Shown: positions 52,869-62,492 of the stretch, piece by piece
Position numbering within the stretch: position 1 is the stretch's first letter
Layout of the letters: each line of letters starts with the position of its first letter
Source: Opitutaceae bacterium
GTDB taxonomy: Bacteria; Verrucomicrobiota; Verrucomicrobiia; Opitutales; Opitutaceae
Direction: 5' to 3'
Length of the DNA: 64,000 bases
Assembly: GCA_030648295.1 (NCBI GenBank)
Contig: JAUSID010000163.1
Span: 62,001 to 126,000, forward strand
Notes under the pieces: model-generated
Told to the model about the DNA's origin: nothing
The model's input: the letters and a program-made list of their open reading frames with translations, nothing else
Databases searched by the model: none
Position numbers and translations under genes: made by a program

Positions 52869-54545
52869 CTACCGGCTCGCCGGTCCGATCGCAAACACCC
52901 AGTCGTGCTCGTCCGGCGCCGTGAGGCGGATTCCCCCCGATTGAGAATTGGCGGCCGCAACCGATGACTGACCGGATCGCGGATCGAATCGTCGGATCGT
53001 CACGCCCGTCACGCCGGTGGTTTGCAGGATCACCGGTTCCTTGGTGCCACGGACGTAGACGAGATAGGTGCGTCCCGGATCCGCGAGACACCAATAGGTC
53101 GTCTCGGGGGCGCGCAGGGTCGCGGCTCCCTTGCCGGTGGCATCAGAGCGGCCCTTGCGCTCGGCGCCGCGCGGAACCGCGCACCTGAGCAATTCATCGT
53201 GCGGGGCGAGCTTCCAGTATTCGAACTGCTCGAAAAACGTCCTCACCCGGCCGAGCTGCTCCGCCCAGATCGCGTTTTTCGGATCGTCGGCCAGGAACGG
53301 CGTCGGGTGCCGGTGGCCGCCCATGTAGGTCGAACCGAATCCAGTGACCAGATACGCGCCGGCCATGACGATGTCCCATGAGGCGTGCCGGATGTCGTCG
53401 ACGGTGTAGCTGTGGTTCTTGTCGACGACGCCGTCGCCGTTTTGATCGCGCAGGTAGTACCCGTATTCCGAATTCACGACCGGCTTCGCGACGGTACGAG
53501 AGGCCAGCGCGCGCTCGTGGAGTTCGCTGTAATTCTGCTGATAGTCCGCGAAGTCCATCCACCGGGCCGCGTCGTTGAATTCGCGGGTGCTGCCGTGCGC
53601 CGTCATTGGATGGATGCCAATCATCCGCCGGTGCGGATCGGCCGCCTGCAGCGCATCGCCGATCTGGACGAACTCGCGCCGCACGTCCGCTGCCTCCGCC
53701 GGGCGGGAACGGACCTCGCCATGCCACTCGCCGGAAACGATGAAGTACACGTCGTACGCTCCATAACGGGCGGCGATGTAGCGTGCGTAGCGCAGCCGGG
53801 CCGGCAGGTTCGGGATGCGTCCCCACGACCACGGCTCCTTGCGACTCTTGTTGCCCCAAGCCAGGGTGACACCGAGCACGAATCCCTGCTGGTTGGCAAA
53901 CGCCACCCGCGCGTCGACCTCCTGGAAGTACGCGGGGTTGAGCTTTTCGCCGCCGATGTCCGTCCACGGCGGACCGCCGTTGTTCGGCCAGCCCGCTTCG
54001 TTGAGCATCATGAAATGGACGACGTTGAACCCCTGCGCCGCGCGATTGCGCAGGAAGCGTTCGATGGCGGCCCGGTCGTGCTTTTCCTCGCGGTTGTCGG
54101 TGACGAGCGACCACTGCGTGTCGCCGAGAAACCAGACCGGCCGGCCGTTCTGGTACTCGAAATGCCGCGGCGCGCCTCGCATCCGTTGCAGGCTCCCGTG
54201 CCGGTCGGAGGTCACGCAGTTGAAACTTCCCGTGCGGCCGTCCAGTCCGCGATCGGCGCTGCGCACGGACCATTTCCATACGCCCGGCTGGTCGGGCGAG
54301 AAGCGGAGCACCCATTTGCGGCCGCCGTCCCAAAAGAGCGGCAGCGCGCGCGTCGTGCGGCCGTCCGGCTCGGTCAGAGTCGCATCCGCGGCGCACTCGA
54401 CATAGGGATTGCCGTAATTGCCGGCGGCTTCGAATGCCACCTCGTGCGGTGCGAATTGGGGGACCGCGGCCGGCGATGCGGCGAAACATACCAGGGTGGT
54501 GGCACTCAACCCGGCGAAGAGGAAGGCGCGTTGCGGGGATGTCAT
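52869..54545 (-). CDS. Apiosidase-type glycoside hydrolase (DUF4038, GH140-like), exported
   Basis: 558 residues with a signal peptide (RAFLFAGLSATTLVCFAASPA). The N-terminal Ig-like DUF5060 domain is at ~25-115 (VAFEAAGNYGNPYVECAADATLTEPDG...). A TIM-barrel domain covers ~125-450, with FLGDTQWSLV, GFNVVHFMMLNEAGWPN, YFIVSGEWHGEV and VVNSEYGYYLRDQNGDGVVD; the Glu residues of SGEWHG and NSEYGY are candidates for catalysis. A short C-terminal beta domain follows (WCLADPGRTYLVYVRG...). The family includes the apiosidase that trims apiose from rhamnogalacturonan II, but specificity varies. Preceded by a LacI-type operator (54614-54627) 69 bp before the ATG at 54545, and located just downstream of lacI on the same strand. 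ATG 54545 chosen for the signal peptide. Confidence 0.85.
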   Translation of the reverse strand: MTSPQRAFLFAGLSATTLVCFAASPAAVPQFAPHEVAFEAAGNYGNPYVECAADATLTEPDGRTTRALPLFWDGGRKWVLRFSPDQPGVWKWSVRSADRGLDGRTGSFNCVTSDRHGSLQRMRGAPRHFEYQNGRPVWFLGDTQWSLVTDNREEKHDRAAIERFLRNRAAQGFNVVHFMMLNEAGWPNNGGPPWTDIGGEKLNPAYFQEVDARVAFANQQGFVLGVTLAWGNKSRKEPWSWGRIPNLPARLRYARYIAARYGAYDVYFIVSGEWHGEVRSRPAEAADVRREFVQIGDALQAADPHRRMIGIHPMTAHGSTREFNDAARWMDFADYQQNYSELHERALASRTVAKPVVNSEYGYYLRDQNGDGVVDKNHSYTVDDIRHASWDIVMAGAYLVTGFGSTYMGGHRHPTPFLADDPKNAIWAEQLGRVRTFFEQFEYWKLAPHDELLRCAVPRGAERKGRSDATGKGAATLRAPETTYWCLADPGRTYLVYVRGTKEPVILQTTGVTGVTIRRFDPRSGQSSVAAANSQSGGIRLTAPDEHDWVFAIGPASR

Positions 54546-54613
54546 GGGGGGAGGAAATCTCGAGGCCGTCGGGGTTGATACCGGGTTACGGCGTGCCGGC
54601 AAGGCAGGGGCAG

Positions 54614-54627
54614 TTCAATTGATTGAA
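54614..54627. promoter_or_regulatory. LacI-type operator, copy 1
   Basis: TTCAAT-TG-ATTGAA, perfect 6-bp dyad, in the spacer upstream of the apiosidase gene. Same arms as 55660-55673. Confidence 0.75.
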
Positions 54628-54661
54628 TGATCGCACTGCGGGGCCGCGAGGTGCGGCCGCT

Positions 54662-55657
54662 TCATTCGCCAGACCGGCGCAGCGACGGCTCCACCAGCAC
54701 GGTCTGCCGCATGGCGGGGATGCCACGCTCGTTGCGCAGCACGAGACTGACCATGAGGTCCGCGGCGTGAGAGCCGATCCCGCGGTTGTTCTCGTGCACG
54801 CCGGTGTAGTCGTGCGCAGCCGACAGCGCGAACCCGAGCGTCGCCACGCCGGTGCTGCGCCAGGCTGCCGGATCGTCCGCCAGCACGATGTCAGGCCGCT
54901 GTTGCTGCAGCCAGCCGGTGGCCTCCGCGATCGGCGTAGCGGTCGACGCAATGTAGATCGGCAGCCGCTCGGCGGACACGAGGTGCTGGTTTTGTTCATA
55001 CAGATATGCCCCGATCCAGCGTTCGCGGCGCATGGCATTGTGCTGCCGCACGAGGGCGAGCCCGATTCTCCGGTGGCCGTTCGCCAGGCAGGATTCGAAT
55101 GCGAGCTTCATCCCCAGATGATGATCCTCGGTCACGCGATGCACGGCGGGCGCCGTCAGGCCGTACCCGATGGTGACGAGGGAAAAGCGGTCCCAGTCGA
55201 GCCCGCGCAGTTCGTGATGTTCGAGCGCCGGACCGATGATCAGCGCCTGCACGTTGCGGGTCACGAGCACCTGGTTCAGCCGCGGGAGATTGCGCGCGTA
55301 GTCGGTGACGCGAAATTGCGTGAGCGAAAAGCCGTACCGCTCGGCGCGCTCGCACGCCCCTTCGAAAATGCTCCGGAAATGATGGTCGGCCTGCCACTGG
55401 AAGGCGCGGGGATGGCAGGTGAGGTAGGCCGCGGCGACGCGTTTTGCCACGGGCCGGCTCGCCCGCCGGGCGCTCACCCAGGCGGAAATCAGCGGATGGA
55501 CGCGATAACCCAGCTCCGCCGCCGCCGACTGCACGCGCTCCCGCGTTTTGGCCGGAATCCGCGGATCGCCCCGCAGCGCGAGCGAAACCGTGCTGGCGTG
55601 ACAGCCGGCACGGCGGCCGACGTCGTCCATGGTGGGCGCTTTGCCGGGCGGGGCCAT
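54662..55657 (-). CDS. LacI-family transcriptional regulator
   Basis: 331 residues: helix-turn-helix at ~9-28 (TMDDVGRRAGCHASTVSLAL), hinge helix around RVQSAAAELGYRVHPLI, then a periplasmic-binding-protein-like effector domain (~65-320). Binds DNA as a dimer and responds to a sugar. An operator (TTCAATCTATTGAA) ends 2 bp before its ATG, so it very likely represses itself, and a second copy precedes the apiosidase gene. Divergent from the TonB receptor at 55822, so the same operator could also control that operon. Confidence 0.9.
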   Translation of the reverse strand: MAPPGKAPTMDDVGRRAGCHASTVSLALRGDPRIPAKTRERVQSAAAELGYRVHPLISAWVSARRASRPVAKRVAAAYLTCHPRAFQWQADHHFRSIFEGACERAERYGFSLTQFRVTDYARNLPRLNQVLVTRNVQALIIGPALEHHELRGLDWDRFSLVTIGYGLTAPAVHRVTEDHHLGMKLAFESCLANGHRRIGLALVRQHNAMRRERWIGAYLYEQNQHLVSAERLPIYIASTATPIAEATGWLQQQRPDIVLADDPAAWRSTGVATLGFALSAAHDYTGVHENNRGIGSHAADLMVSLVLRNERGIPAMRQTVLVEPSLRRSGE

Positions 55658-55659
55658 TG

Positions 55660-55673
55660 TTCAATCTATTGAA
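55660..55673. promoter_or_regulatory. LacI-type operator, copy 2
   Basis: TTCAAT-CT-ATTGAA, perfect 6-bp dyad two bases from the lacI start codon and ~150 bp upstream of the divergent TonB receptor gene. Confidence 0.8.
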
Positions 55674-55821
55674 TGCGCGGCCGGTTGCGGGGCGTCAATC
55701 GCGCGCCGTAAGAGTTCAGCGCCAGAACGGCCATGTACGCCAGCGGCTTCACCTCCGCGACTCCCAGCCTTGCCGCTGACGCATGCCCCCGCACCCCCAG
55801 TTTTCAACCCGCCCCACCAAA

Positions 55822-58299
55822 ATGAGAACGCGCCCGATCGTCTGCGCCTGCGCCCTGGTTGTCATGCTTGCCGAAGCCGGCTTAGCCCAGGTCGCGCCCA
55901 CCGGGGCGCCTCCCGCGCCTCCCGTCACGCGCGCCGTGGCCGCGGCGGCGGGGGCGCTTGGCGCGTCGAGTGCCACCACGAACTCGTCGAATCCCTCCAC
56001 GGCCGGCAGTGACGAGGCGATCCAGCTCTCACCTTTCGAGGTCGCCGAGGATTCCGGCAGCGGCTACGCGACGAGCTCCTCCATGACCGTGTCGCGCATC
56101 GCGACCAAGATCACCGAAATCCCCGTGTCCGCGCTCATCATCAATGAAAAGATGATCGAGGATCTGGTCGCGGTTGGCATCGAGGAAACGTTCAACCTCA
56201 TCAGCGGGCTCCACCACGGCAATGCCGGCAACGGCAACCAGGAGGCGAACGACTTCTCGCTGCGCGGCTACACCAACAGCTCGGCCCAGCGCGATGGCGT
56301 GGACGACTCGATGTTCACCAGCGCCGGCGGGTTCGACTACTCCTTCGTCGAGCGGATCGAAGTCGTGAAGGGGCCGAACGGCATCCTTTACGGCACCCAT
56401 TCGCCCGGCGGGGTCGTCAACATCGTGAGCAAGCGGCCCCGCGCGCGGCCGATGACGAAAATCTCGGCGATGGTGGGTTCGTGGAATTTCTGGCGCGCGG
56501 AAGTGGACACCTCGCAATTCATCGACAAAAGCCGCCGGTTTTCCTATCGAATCTCCGGCGCCGTCTCCAACACCGATGGCCCGGTCGGCTGGCCCGGCGA
56601 TCCGAAACTTGGATACCGCGGAATCAATCCGAGCGTGCTGTACCGCGCGAAGAACGGGCTCGAGGTGTGGCTCTGGACCGCCTTCGTGCGCGACTCGTCC
56701 AGTCGCGCGAAACACGTGACGCCCGGCTTCGCCACGAGCGCACCGATCAACAACAGCACGCCCGGGCCAACCGGCATCCCGCTCCTCGACCGGCATGTCA
56801 TCGCGGACGGCGCCGGCCAGAACCTGATTCACGCCTACAGCAACGTTTTTACCGACACCTACGAGCTTGGCACGAGCAAGACACTCAAGTTTGGCCCCGT
56901 GACGATGGACGCCCGGCTCATCGGTCGCTACCGCAAGCAGCTCAGCGACCAGAGTCGCGTCCGCGCGACCAACGACAACCAGTATCTCGATGCCAGCGGC
57001 GTGCTGCTCAACACGGGCCAGGACAACCGGTTCACCGACATCTCGCGCGTGCAGGGTCGGATTGAGTCGATTTACCGTCAGCGCGTGCAATACGACGAGC
57101 GGCCCGTCTGGCGGGGCGATCACACCTACAGCCTGGACCTCAACTTCACGTTCAACACGTGGGGTGTCCGCCATCAGACGCTGCTCACCGCGAGCTACAC
57201 CACGGGCCACAACCAAAACACCAACTCCACCCACATTGTGCAGGGCGTCCCGCTGCTCTCGGCCCTGGGCTATCCGGTCGTCGGCAACGCCGCGCGCGTG
57301 TTCACGTATCCGTCGTCACTCGTGCATTACGATCTCGGTCGCGAGGAGGTAATGGCAAAGGCCAACACCACCACGCTCCGACGGACCTTCACCGACAATG
57401 AAACCCTCGGCATCGGGTTCATGGAGCGGATGTCGCTGTGGCAGAACCGCGTCATCCTGATTGGCGGCGGCCGGCTGACGCGCGTTGAATCAACGACGGC
57501 CACCTGGAACCTGAACACCGGTGCGGTGCCTACGCCCACGCAGCAGGAAAAGACCAGCCGCAAGCCGGGCGTCTCCGGCCTGGTCAAACTCCACCAGACC
57601 GAACGAGGCGAGATCATGGCCTTCGTGAATCTCAACCAGACCTACACGCCCGTGTTCGCCATCGACCGCCGTCTCGCGACCTACGGCGAGAAGTTCCCGG
57701 ACCGCACCGCGCAGGCGCGGGAGGCCGGGGTCAAGCTCGACCTCAAGCGCAGCCACGTCGTCATGACGGCATCGGTATTCAACAACGAGGAGACCAATTT
57801 CCTGCGCTCACTGATCGATTCCGACGGCTCGGTCACCGGCATTGCCGATCAAAGTTACCAGGCGCCGATCGGCACCCGCCGCAGCCGCGGCGTCGACTTC
57901 GACCTGAATTTCAAACTCTTCGGAGGACTTGAAGCGGTGGTGAGCTATGGGGCGGTCGACACCACGCTCGACGACGGGAAGCACGCCGAGGCCGTCCCCT
58001 ACGACACCGCCGGCGCGCTGGTCATGTATCGCTGGCGCACGGGCTGGCTGAAGGGTTTTTCCGCCGCTTACAACTACAGCCATTGGGGCAGGAGCCGGCT
58101 GGGACCCCGCACCTACTGGGAACTCGATGGCGGCAACCGCAGCAATGTCATCCTCGGGTATCGGTGGCGCCGCTCGGACCTCCGGCTGCGGGTGGAAAAT
58201 GTCCTTGATGTGCGCGACCCGCAGCCGGGCACCTTTGACCAGAGTATCGGAATAACCAACCCGCGAAATTACCGCCTCGGATACACCATCGTCTTTTGA
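55822..58299 (+). CDS. TonB-dependent outer-membrane receptor
   Basis: 825 residues from ATG 55822 (signal peptide RPIVCACALVVMLAEAGLAQ). Leader motif AIQLSPFEVAEDSGSGYATS (~res 65-84), plug domain (TKITEIPVSALIINEKMIEDL ... FSLRGYTNSSAQRDGVDDS ... VERIEVVKGPNGILYGTHSPGGVVNIVSKRP) and a barrel ending LGYTIVF with terminal Phe. FhuA/siderophore-like plug spelling, but the context is carbohydrate. First gene of the rightward run toward transketolase (28-bp gap to the next). Confidence 0.93.
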   Translation: MRTRPIVCACALVVMLAEAGLAQVAPTGAPPAPPVTRAVAAAAGALGASSATTNSSNPSTAGSDEAIQLSPFEVAEDSGSGYATSSSMTVSRIATKITEIPVSALIINEKMIEDLVAVGIEETFNLISGLHHGNAGNGNQEANDFSLRGYTNSSAQRDGVDDSMFTSAGGFDYSFVERIEVVKGPNGILYGTHSPGGVVNIVSKRPRARPMTKISAMVGSWNFWRAEVDTSQFIDKSRRFSYRISGAVSNTDGPVGWPGDPKLGYRGINPSVLYRAKNGLEVWLWTAFVRDSSSRAKHVTPGFATSAPINNSTPGPTGIPLLDRHVIADGAGQNLIHAYSNVFTDTYELGTSKTLKFGPVTMDARLIGRYRKQLSDQSRVRATNDNQYLDASGVLLNTGQDNRFTDISRVQGRIESIYRQRVQYDERPVWRGDHTYSLDLNFTFNTWGVRHQTLLTASYTTGHNQNTNSTHIVQGVPLLSALGYPVVGNAARVFTYPSSLVHYDLGREEVMAKANTTTLRRTFTDNETLGIGFMERMSLWQNRVILIGGGRLTRVESTTATWNLNTGAVPTPTQQEKTSRKPGVSGLVKLHQTERGEIMAFVNLNQTYTPVFAIDRRLATYGEKFPDRTAQAREAGVKLDLKRSHVVMTASVFNNEETNFLRSLIDSDGSVTGIADQSYQAPIGTRRSRGVDFDLNFKLFGGLEAVVSYGAVDTTLDDGKHAEAVPYDTAGALVMYRWRTGWLKGFSAAYNYSHWGRSRLGPRTYWELDGGNRSNVILGYRWRRSDLRLRVENVLDVRDPQPGTFDQSIGITNPRNYRLGYTIVF

Positions 58300-58327
58300 G
58301 TCCACGCCGGGTCCGCATCCGCATCGC

Positions 58328-59326
58328 ATGAAAAATCCGACTCCCGATCAGATCCGCGCCCTCGACGACCGGGCCTTCGCGATTCGCCGGCTCTGCCTGG
58401 AGTTCATCACGAACGCGGGGTGGGGCCACGTGGGCGGCTCGTTCTCCGAAGCGGAGCTGCTCGCCTGCCTCTACGGCGGGATCATGAACGTGGAGCCCAA
58501 ACAGGCCGACGATCCGCGGCGCGACCGGTTCATCCTGTCAAAGGCGCACGCCTCTCCGGCGCTCTACGCGGCGCTCGCGTTGCGCGGCTTCTTTCCGGTC
58601 GAGAGGCTCCAGACGTACTGCCGGCTCGACGGGCTCGACGGCCATACGCAGCGCGGCCAGTGCCCGGGCATCGAGTATTCCGGCGGCTCGCTCGGCACGG
58701 GGCTCTCGTATGCGAACGGCGTCGCCCTCGGGTTCCGGCTCGGCGACAACTTTGCCTCCCGCGTGTATTGCCTAATCGGAGACGGTGAGTGCAACGAGGG
58801 TCAGATCTGGGAGGCGGCGATGTCCGCCGCGCATTACCGGCTGGACAACCTGATCGCGATCGTGGACGCCAACAAGGTCATGGCGAAGGGCAAGGTGTCG
58901 GAGCTGATGGCGGTCGCGCCGCTGGCCGACAAGTTCGCCGCGTTTGGCTGGACGCCGATTGAAGTCGATGGCCACGACGTGCGCGAAATCTGTGCGGCGT
59001 TCCACCGGGCGAAATTCCTCGAGATGGATGGCCGGCCAGTGGTCGTCATCGCGCACACCGTGAAGGGCCGCGGGGTTCCCGAGGCGGAGTTCAACTACCA
59101 CTGGCATACGCACGCGCCCTCGCCGCCGCAGGCGGAGGCGTTTTTGCGCGCGCTCAACCAGACGTACGGCCGCAACGAAACGTTTTCGCGTCCGCTGTCC
59201 GCGCCCAGCGACGGCGGACTCGAGGCGGTGGTCACCGCCGATCTGGGCTGGGGCATGATCCCTTCCGTGGATGCCGCGTATTCCGTGGGCCACACCCCGG
59301 GCGGTTCGGTGGGCAACTCCCTTTGA
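58328..59326 (+). CDS. Split transketolase, N-terminal (TPP-binding) subunit
   Basis: 332 residues: substrate loop GWGHVGGSFSEAELL (31-45), ILSKAHASPALYAAL (69-83), SGGSLGTGLSYANGVALG (118-135) and the TPP signature GDGECNEGQIWEA (151-163) with DANKVMAKGK (180-189). Transfers a two-carbon ketol unit with the other half encoded next. Separate subunits are found in archaea and in specialised pathways such as apulose-4-phosphate cleavage. The last ~55 residues form an unusual tail. Its stop overlaps the next ATG (TGATG). Confidence 0.92.
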   Translation: MKNPTPDQIRALDDRAFAIRRLCLEFITNAGWGHVGGSFSEAELLACLYGGIMNVEPKQADDPRRDRFILSKAHASPALYAALALRGFFPVERLQTYCRLDGLDGHTQRGQCPGIEYSGGSLGTGLSYANGVALGFRLGDNFASRVYCLIGDGECNEGQIWEAAMSAAHYRLDNLIAIVDANKVMAKGKVSELMAVAPLADKFAAFGWTPIEVDGHDVREICAAFHRAKFLEMDGRPVVVIAHTVKGRGVPEAEFNYHWHTHAPSPPQAEAFLRALNQTYGRNETFSRPLSAPSDGGLEAVVTADLGWGMIPSVDAAYSVGHTPGGSVGNSL

Positions 59327-60357
59327 TGAAACTCACGTATTCGAAAAAGCCGCTTCGCGAGGTGTTCGGCGAGACGCTCGTCGAGCTCGGCGGGCTCCAC
59401 TCGCGGTTGCTCGTGCTCGACGCGGACCTCAACACCTCATCGCGAACAATCCTGTTCAAGGAGCGGTTTCCCGATCGCTTCATCCAATGCGGCATCGCCG
59501 AGGCGAACCTCTTCGGCATCGCCGCGGGACTGGCGGCGCAGGGTTATGTCACCTTCCCCTCGACCTTCGCCGCCTTCGCCGCGCGCAAGGCGCTCGATCA
59601 GGTGTACGTGAACATCGCGTACCCGTGCCTCGATGTGAAGATCGCGGGCTCGTACTGCGGGATGACGGCGACGGAATGCGGCCCCTCCCACAACTGCGCC
59701 GAGGACCTCGCGGTCATGCGCGCGCTGCCGCACGTCAAGGTGCTCGATCCCGGCGACAACCGCGAACTGCGCTCGATGATGCATGTCATGATGGCAACGC
59801 CGGGGCCGGTGTATTTTCGCGTATCCAAGGTCAACGCACCGGAGCTCTTCCCGGACGGCCACGAGTTCGCCTTCGGCCGCGGTCACCTGCTGCGCCAGGG
59901 CCGCGATATCGCCTTGATCGGCACCGGATTCATGACCGCGGTCGCGCTTGGCGCCGCCGAGTTGCTCGACCGCGAGGGCATTTCGGCGGCGGTGGCGCAC
60001 ATGCCTTCGCTCAAACCCATCGACGAGGATTTGCTCGGCCGGCTCGCCCGGGACACCGGGGCACTGGTCACGATCGAGAATCATCGAATCTATGGCGGAC
60101 TCGGCGGCGCGGTCGCCGAGGTCACCGCCCGCGAGTATCCGGTGCATGTGGACGCGATGGGGCTGGGGGACACGGTCTTCGAGGCGGCCCCGCTGCAGGA
60201 TCTGCTGCGCCACTATCAACTGACGCCGCGGGCGCTCGCGGCCCGCGCCCGCGCGCTCGTGGAGCGCAAACGGAAGGGTGTGGCGGCGGGTTCAAGACGC
60301 CGCGTTGCCCGAACCGTGATTACCGCGACGACGGCGGCGCTGCCGCGTACCCCATGA
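59326..60357 (+). CDS. Split transketolase, C-terminal subunit
   Basis: 343 residues: DADLNTSSRTILFKERFPDRFIQCGIAEANLFGIAAGLA with the catalytic Glu of the pyrimidine domain in GIAEAN (~res 63), FPSTFAAFAARKALDQV, then the C-terminal domain with IALIGTGFMTAVALGAA. Partner of the preceding gene. The last ~25 residues are Arg-rich (RKRKG...RRRVART), an odd tail that may be an artefact of overlap with the next gene's start. Confidence 0.92.
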   Translation: MKLTYSKKPLREVFGETLVELGGLHSRLLVLDADLNTSSRTILFKERFPDRFIQCGIAEANLFGIAAGLAAQGYVTFPSTFAAFAARKALDQVYVNIAYPCLDVKIAGSYCGMTATECGPSHNCAEDLAVMRALPHVKVLDPGDNRELRSMMHVMMATPGPVYFRVSKVNAPELFPDGHEFAFGRGHLLRQGRDIALIGTGFMTAVALGAAELLDREGISAAVAHMPSLKPIDEDLLGRLARDTGALVTIENHRIYGGLGGAVAEVTAREYPVHVDAMGLGDTVFEAAPLQDLLRHYQLTPRALAARARALVERKRKGVAAGSRRRVARTVITATTAALPRTP

Positions 60358-61184
60358 GTTTCACCAAGCTCGTACCGCGCCGACCGCGCATTGCCGATCC
60401 CGTGCGGCTGTTCGCGGACTACATGCGGCTGACCGGCACGCCCTCGCTGGCACCCGAAACGGGTGACCCGCAATTGAGCGGGAAAACGCTGGGACTCGTC
60501 AACGGATCCAGCTGGGTGAGCCTCTGGGGGACCTGGTTTGGCCGGAAGATTTTGCCAGGCGTGAAACTCGTCCAGGCCGGGGGCGATCACGTGCAACTGG
60601 GGTTCATGGCGGCGCACGCCGCCGGGAAGCCATGCCCGCCGCGCGAGAACATCCGGAGCTTCGTGCGTACGGCGAAGGAAATGGTCACGTTTCAACGCGT
60701 CGACGCGGTGCTGATCACGTGCTCGACGATGAATCGCGCCGCCGGGGCCGTGCGGCGGGCGCTGGCGCCCAGCGGCATTCCTGTCGTGCAGATTGACGAG
60801 GCCATGATGGAGATGGCAGTCGCGCGTGGCGGCCGGATCCTCGTGGTTGCGACCCATGGTCCTACGGTCGCGAGCACGCAGGCGCTGCTCCAGGAGACCG
60901 CCGCGAAGCTCAAACGCGACGTGTCGTTCGTTGGGGCGACGGTCGAGCAGGCATTCGAGGATCTCGGTCGCGGTGACATTTTGCGTCACAACCGGGTGAT
61001 CGCGCGGGCCATCCGCGCCGCGCAAAGGCGCGGCCGCATCGACACGGTCGTTCTTGCGCAGCTCTCGATGAGCGTCTTCGCGCTCGAACACCCACGCGCT
61101 GCGCGCGAATTCGGCGTGCCCGTGCTCACGAGCGGCGAGTGTGGATTCAAGCGTGTGCGGGAGTTGCTGCGTGGACCCGTCTGA
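60354..61184 (+). CDS. Asp/Glu racemase-superfamily protein
   Basis: 276 residues with the two-cysteine pattern of the superfamily: DAVLITCSTMNRAAG (first Cys, ~res 123) and VLTSGECGFKR (second Cys, ~263), plus GRILVVATHGPTVASTQALL. Superfamily members are racemases, decarboxylases or isomerases of small acids. ATGA overlap with transketolase C subunit puts it in the same operon; the substrate is unknown. Confidence 0.8.
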   Translation: MSFTKLVPRRPRIADPVRLFADYMRLTGTPSLAPETGDPQLSGKTLGLVNGSSWVSLWGTWFGRKILPGVKLVQAGGDHVQLGFMAAHAAGKPCPPRENIRSFVRTAKEMVTFQRVDAVLITCSTMNRAAGAVRRALAPSGIPVVQIDEAMMEMAVARGGRILVVATHGPTVASTQALLQETAAKLKRDVSFVGATVEQAFEDLGRGDILRHNRVIARAIRAAQRRGRIDTVVLAQLSMSVFALEHPRAAREFGVPVLTSGECGFKRVRELLRGPV

Positions 61185-61197
61185 CGCCCTGCGCACG

Positions 61198-62448
61198 ATG
61201 CCGGCCGATCCTCCCTTCTTTGCGCGAAACTGGCGCTGGTTCGTCCTGGCGACGCTGTTTTTCGCCACCTTCCTCAATTACCTCGATCGGCAGACGCTCA
61301 GCAACGCGGCGGATCCCATATGTACGGAGTTCGGCCTCGACAACGTCCAGCGCGGTGAACTGCTGGCGAAGTTCGTCTATTACTATGCGGCGGCACATTT
61401 GCTCATCGGACCGCTGGTCGACCGGGTGCGCAATTTCCGTTGGGTGTTTCCGGCGTTCGTGCTCGGTTGGTCCGCCTGCAATCTCCTGGTGGCGTTTGCG
61501 CGCGACCATAACACGCTGCTCTGGCTGCGGGCCGCGCTCGGCGTGTTTGAAGCGGGCAACTTCCCGATTTGCCTGCTCCTGATTACCCGCATCTTTCCGC
61601 CGCGCGAACGCGTGCTCGCCAACGGCATTTTCTACAGTGGAGGCGTTATCGCGACGCTGGTCGCCCCCAAAATGGTCATCTATTTCGCGACCCAGCACCA
61701 CTGGCGGTGGGCGTTCCTGATCACGGGCGGCCTTGGCCTGGTCTGGCTGATCCCATGGCTCGCGATTTTTCGACGGCCGGACGAGCGCGCGCCGGGATGG
61801 AACGAGGCCGCGGCCAGCACCGCCAGCGGAGAGGAGGGCATTTTTACGATTTTCCGGCAGCCCGCGTTCTGGGCCGTGATGTTCGTGGGAATGGGAATTA
61901 TTCCCGGGCTCTATTTCATGACGCAATGGCTGCCCAGCTATCTCACGCAAGCCTGGCACGCACCGTACAACCAGGCGCTGGGAAACCGACTGATGGTCAT
62001 CTCGTTTTGCCAGGATCTGGGCATGTGGCTCGGCGGCGGTGCCGTGTTGACACTCGCGCACCGGGGCATGCCGTTGCTCGCTGCACGTCGGCTGGTGATC
62101 GTCGTAGCGTACGCGTGCATGATGGCAATGCTCTGGCTGGCCCATGCGCCAAGCATCAATGCGGCGGTTGCCGTCCTCTGCCTTTACGTGTTTGGACTCG
62201 GTGCGTGGCTCGCGAACCAGCAGGCGTTCAAGCAGGACGTGACCCGCGGCCGCGTGGCGACGGTGGTCGGGTTTGTCGGCTTTGCTGAAACCATGCTCAG
62301 CGCGATGTTGGTCGAGCACGTCGGTCAGATTACGCAGCGCACCGGCGCGTTCGGCGCGGTGTTCGCCGTACTGGCCGCGCTCTTCACGTTTTCGGTTGTC
62401 GTGGTGCTCGTCTTCATGCGCGAGCGGTGGTTGCCGGCGCGCACTTGA
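61198..62448 (+). CDS. MFS transporter, hexuronate/ACS-family-like
   Basis: 416 residues, twelve hydrophobic segments. NYLDRQTLSNA after helix 1 is typical of the anion:cation symporter group (hexuronates, sugar acids). Others: LIGPLVDRVRNFRWVFP, RAALGVFEAGNFPICLLLITRIFPPRERVLANGIF. Start: ATG 61198, 13 bp after the preceding stop; GTG 61171 would overlap it by 14 bp and is possible. Likely imports the sugar or sugar acid handled by this operon. Confidence 0.85.
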   Translation: MPADPPFFARNWRWFVLATLFFATFLNYLDRQTLSNAADPICTEFGLDNVQRGELLAKFVYYYAAAHLLIGPLVDRVRNFRWVFPAFVLGWSACNLLVAFARDHNTLLWLRAALGVFEAGNFPICLLLITRIFPPRERVLANGIFYSGGVIATLVAPKMVIYFATQHHWRWAFLITGGLGLVWLIPWLAIFRRPDERAPGWNEAAASTASGEEGIFTIFRQPAFWAVMFVGMGIIPGLYFMTQWLPSYLTQAWHAPYNQALGNRLMVISFCQDLGMWLGGGAVLTLAHRGMPLLAARRLVIVVAYACMMAMLWLAHAPSINAAVAVLCLYVFGLGAWLANQQAFKQDVTRGRVATVVGFVGFAETMLSAMLVEHVGQITQRTGAFGAVFAVLAALFTFSVVVVLVFMRERWLPART

Positions 62449-62492
62449 AAAGTGCTCCCGGCCCCGTCTGCCGATCGGCCGGCCCGGCCGCT

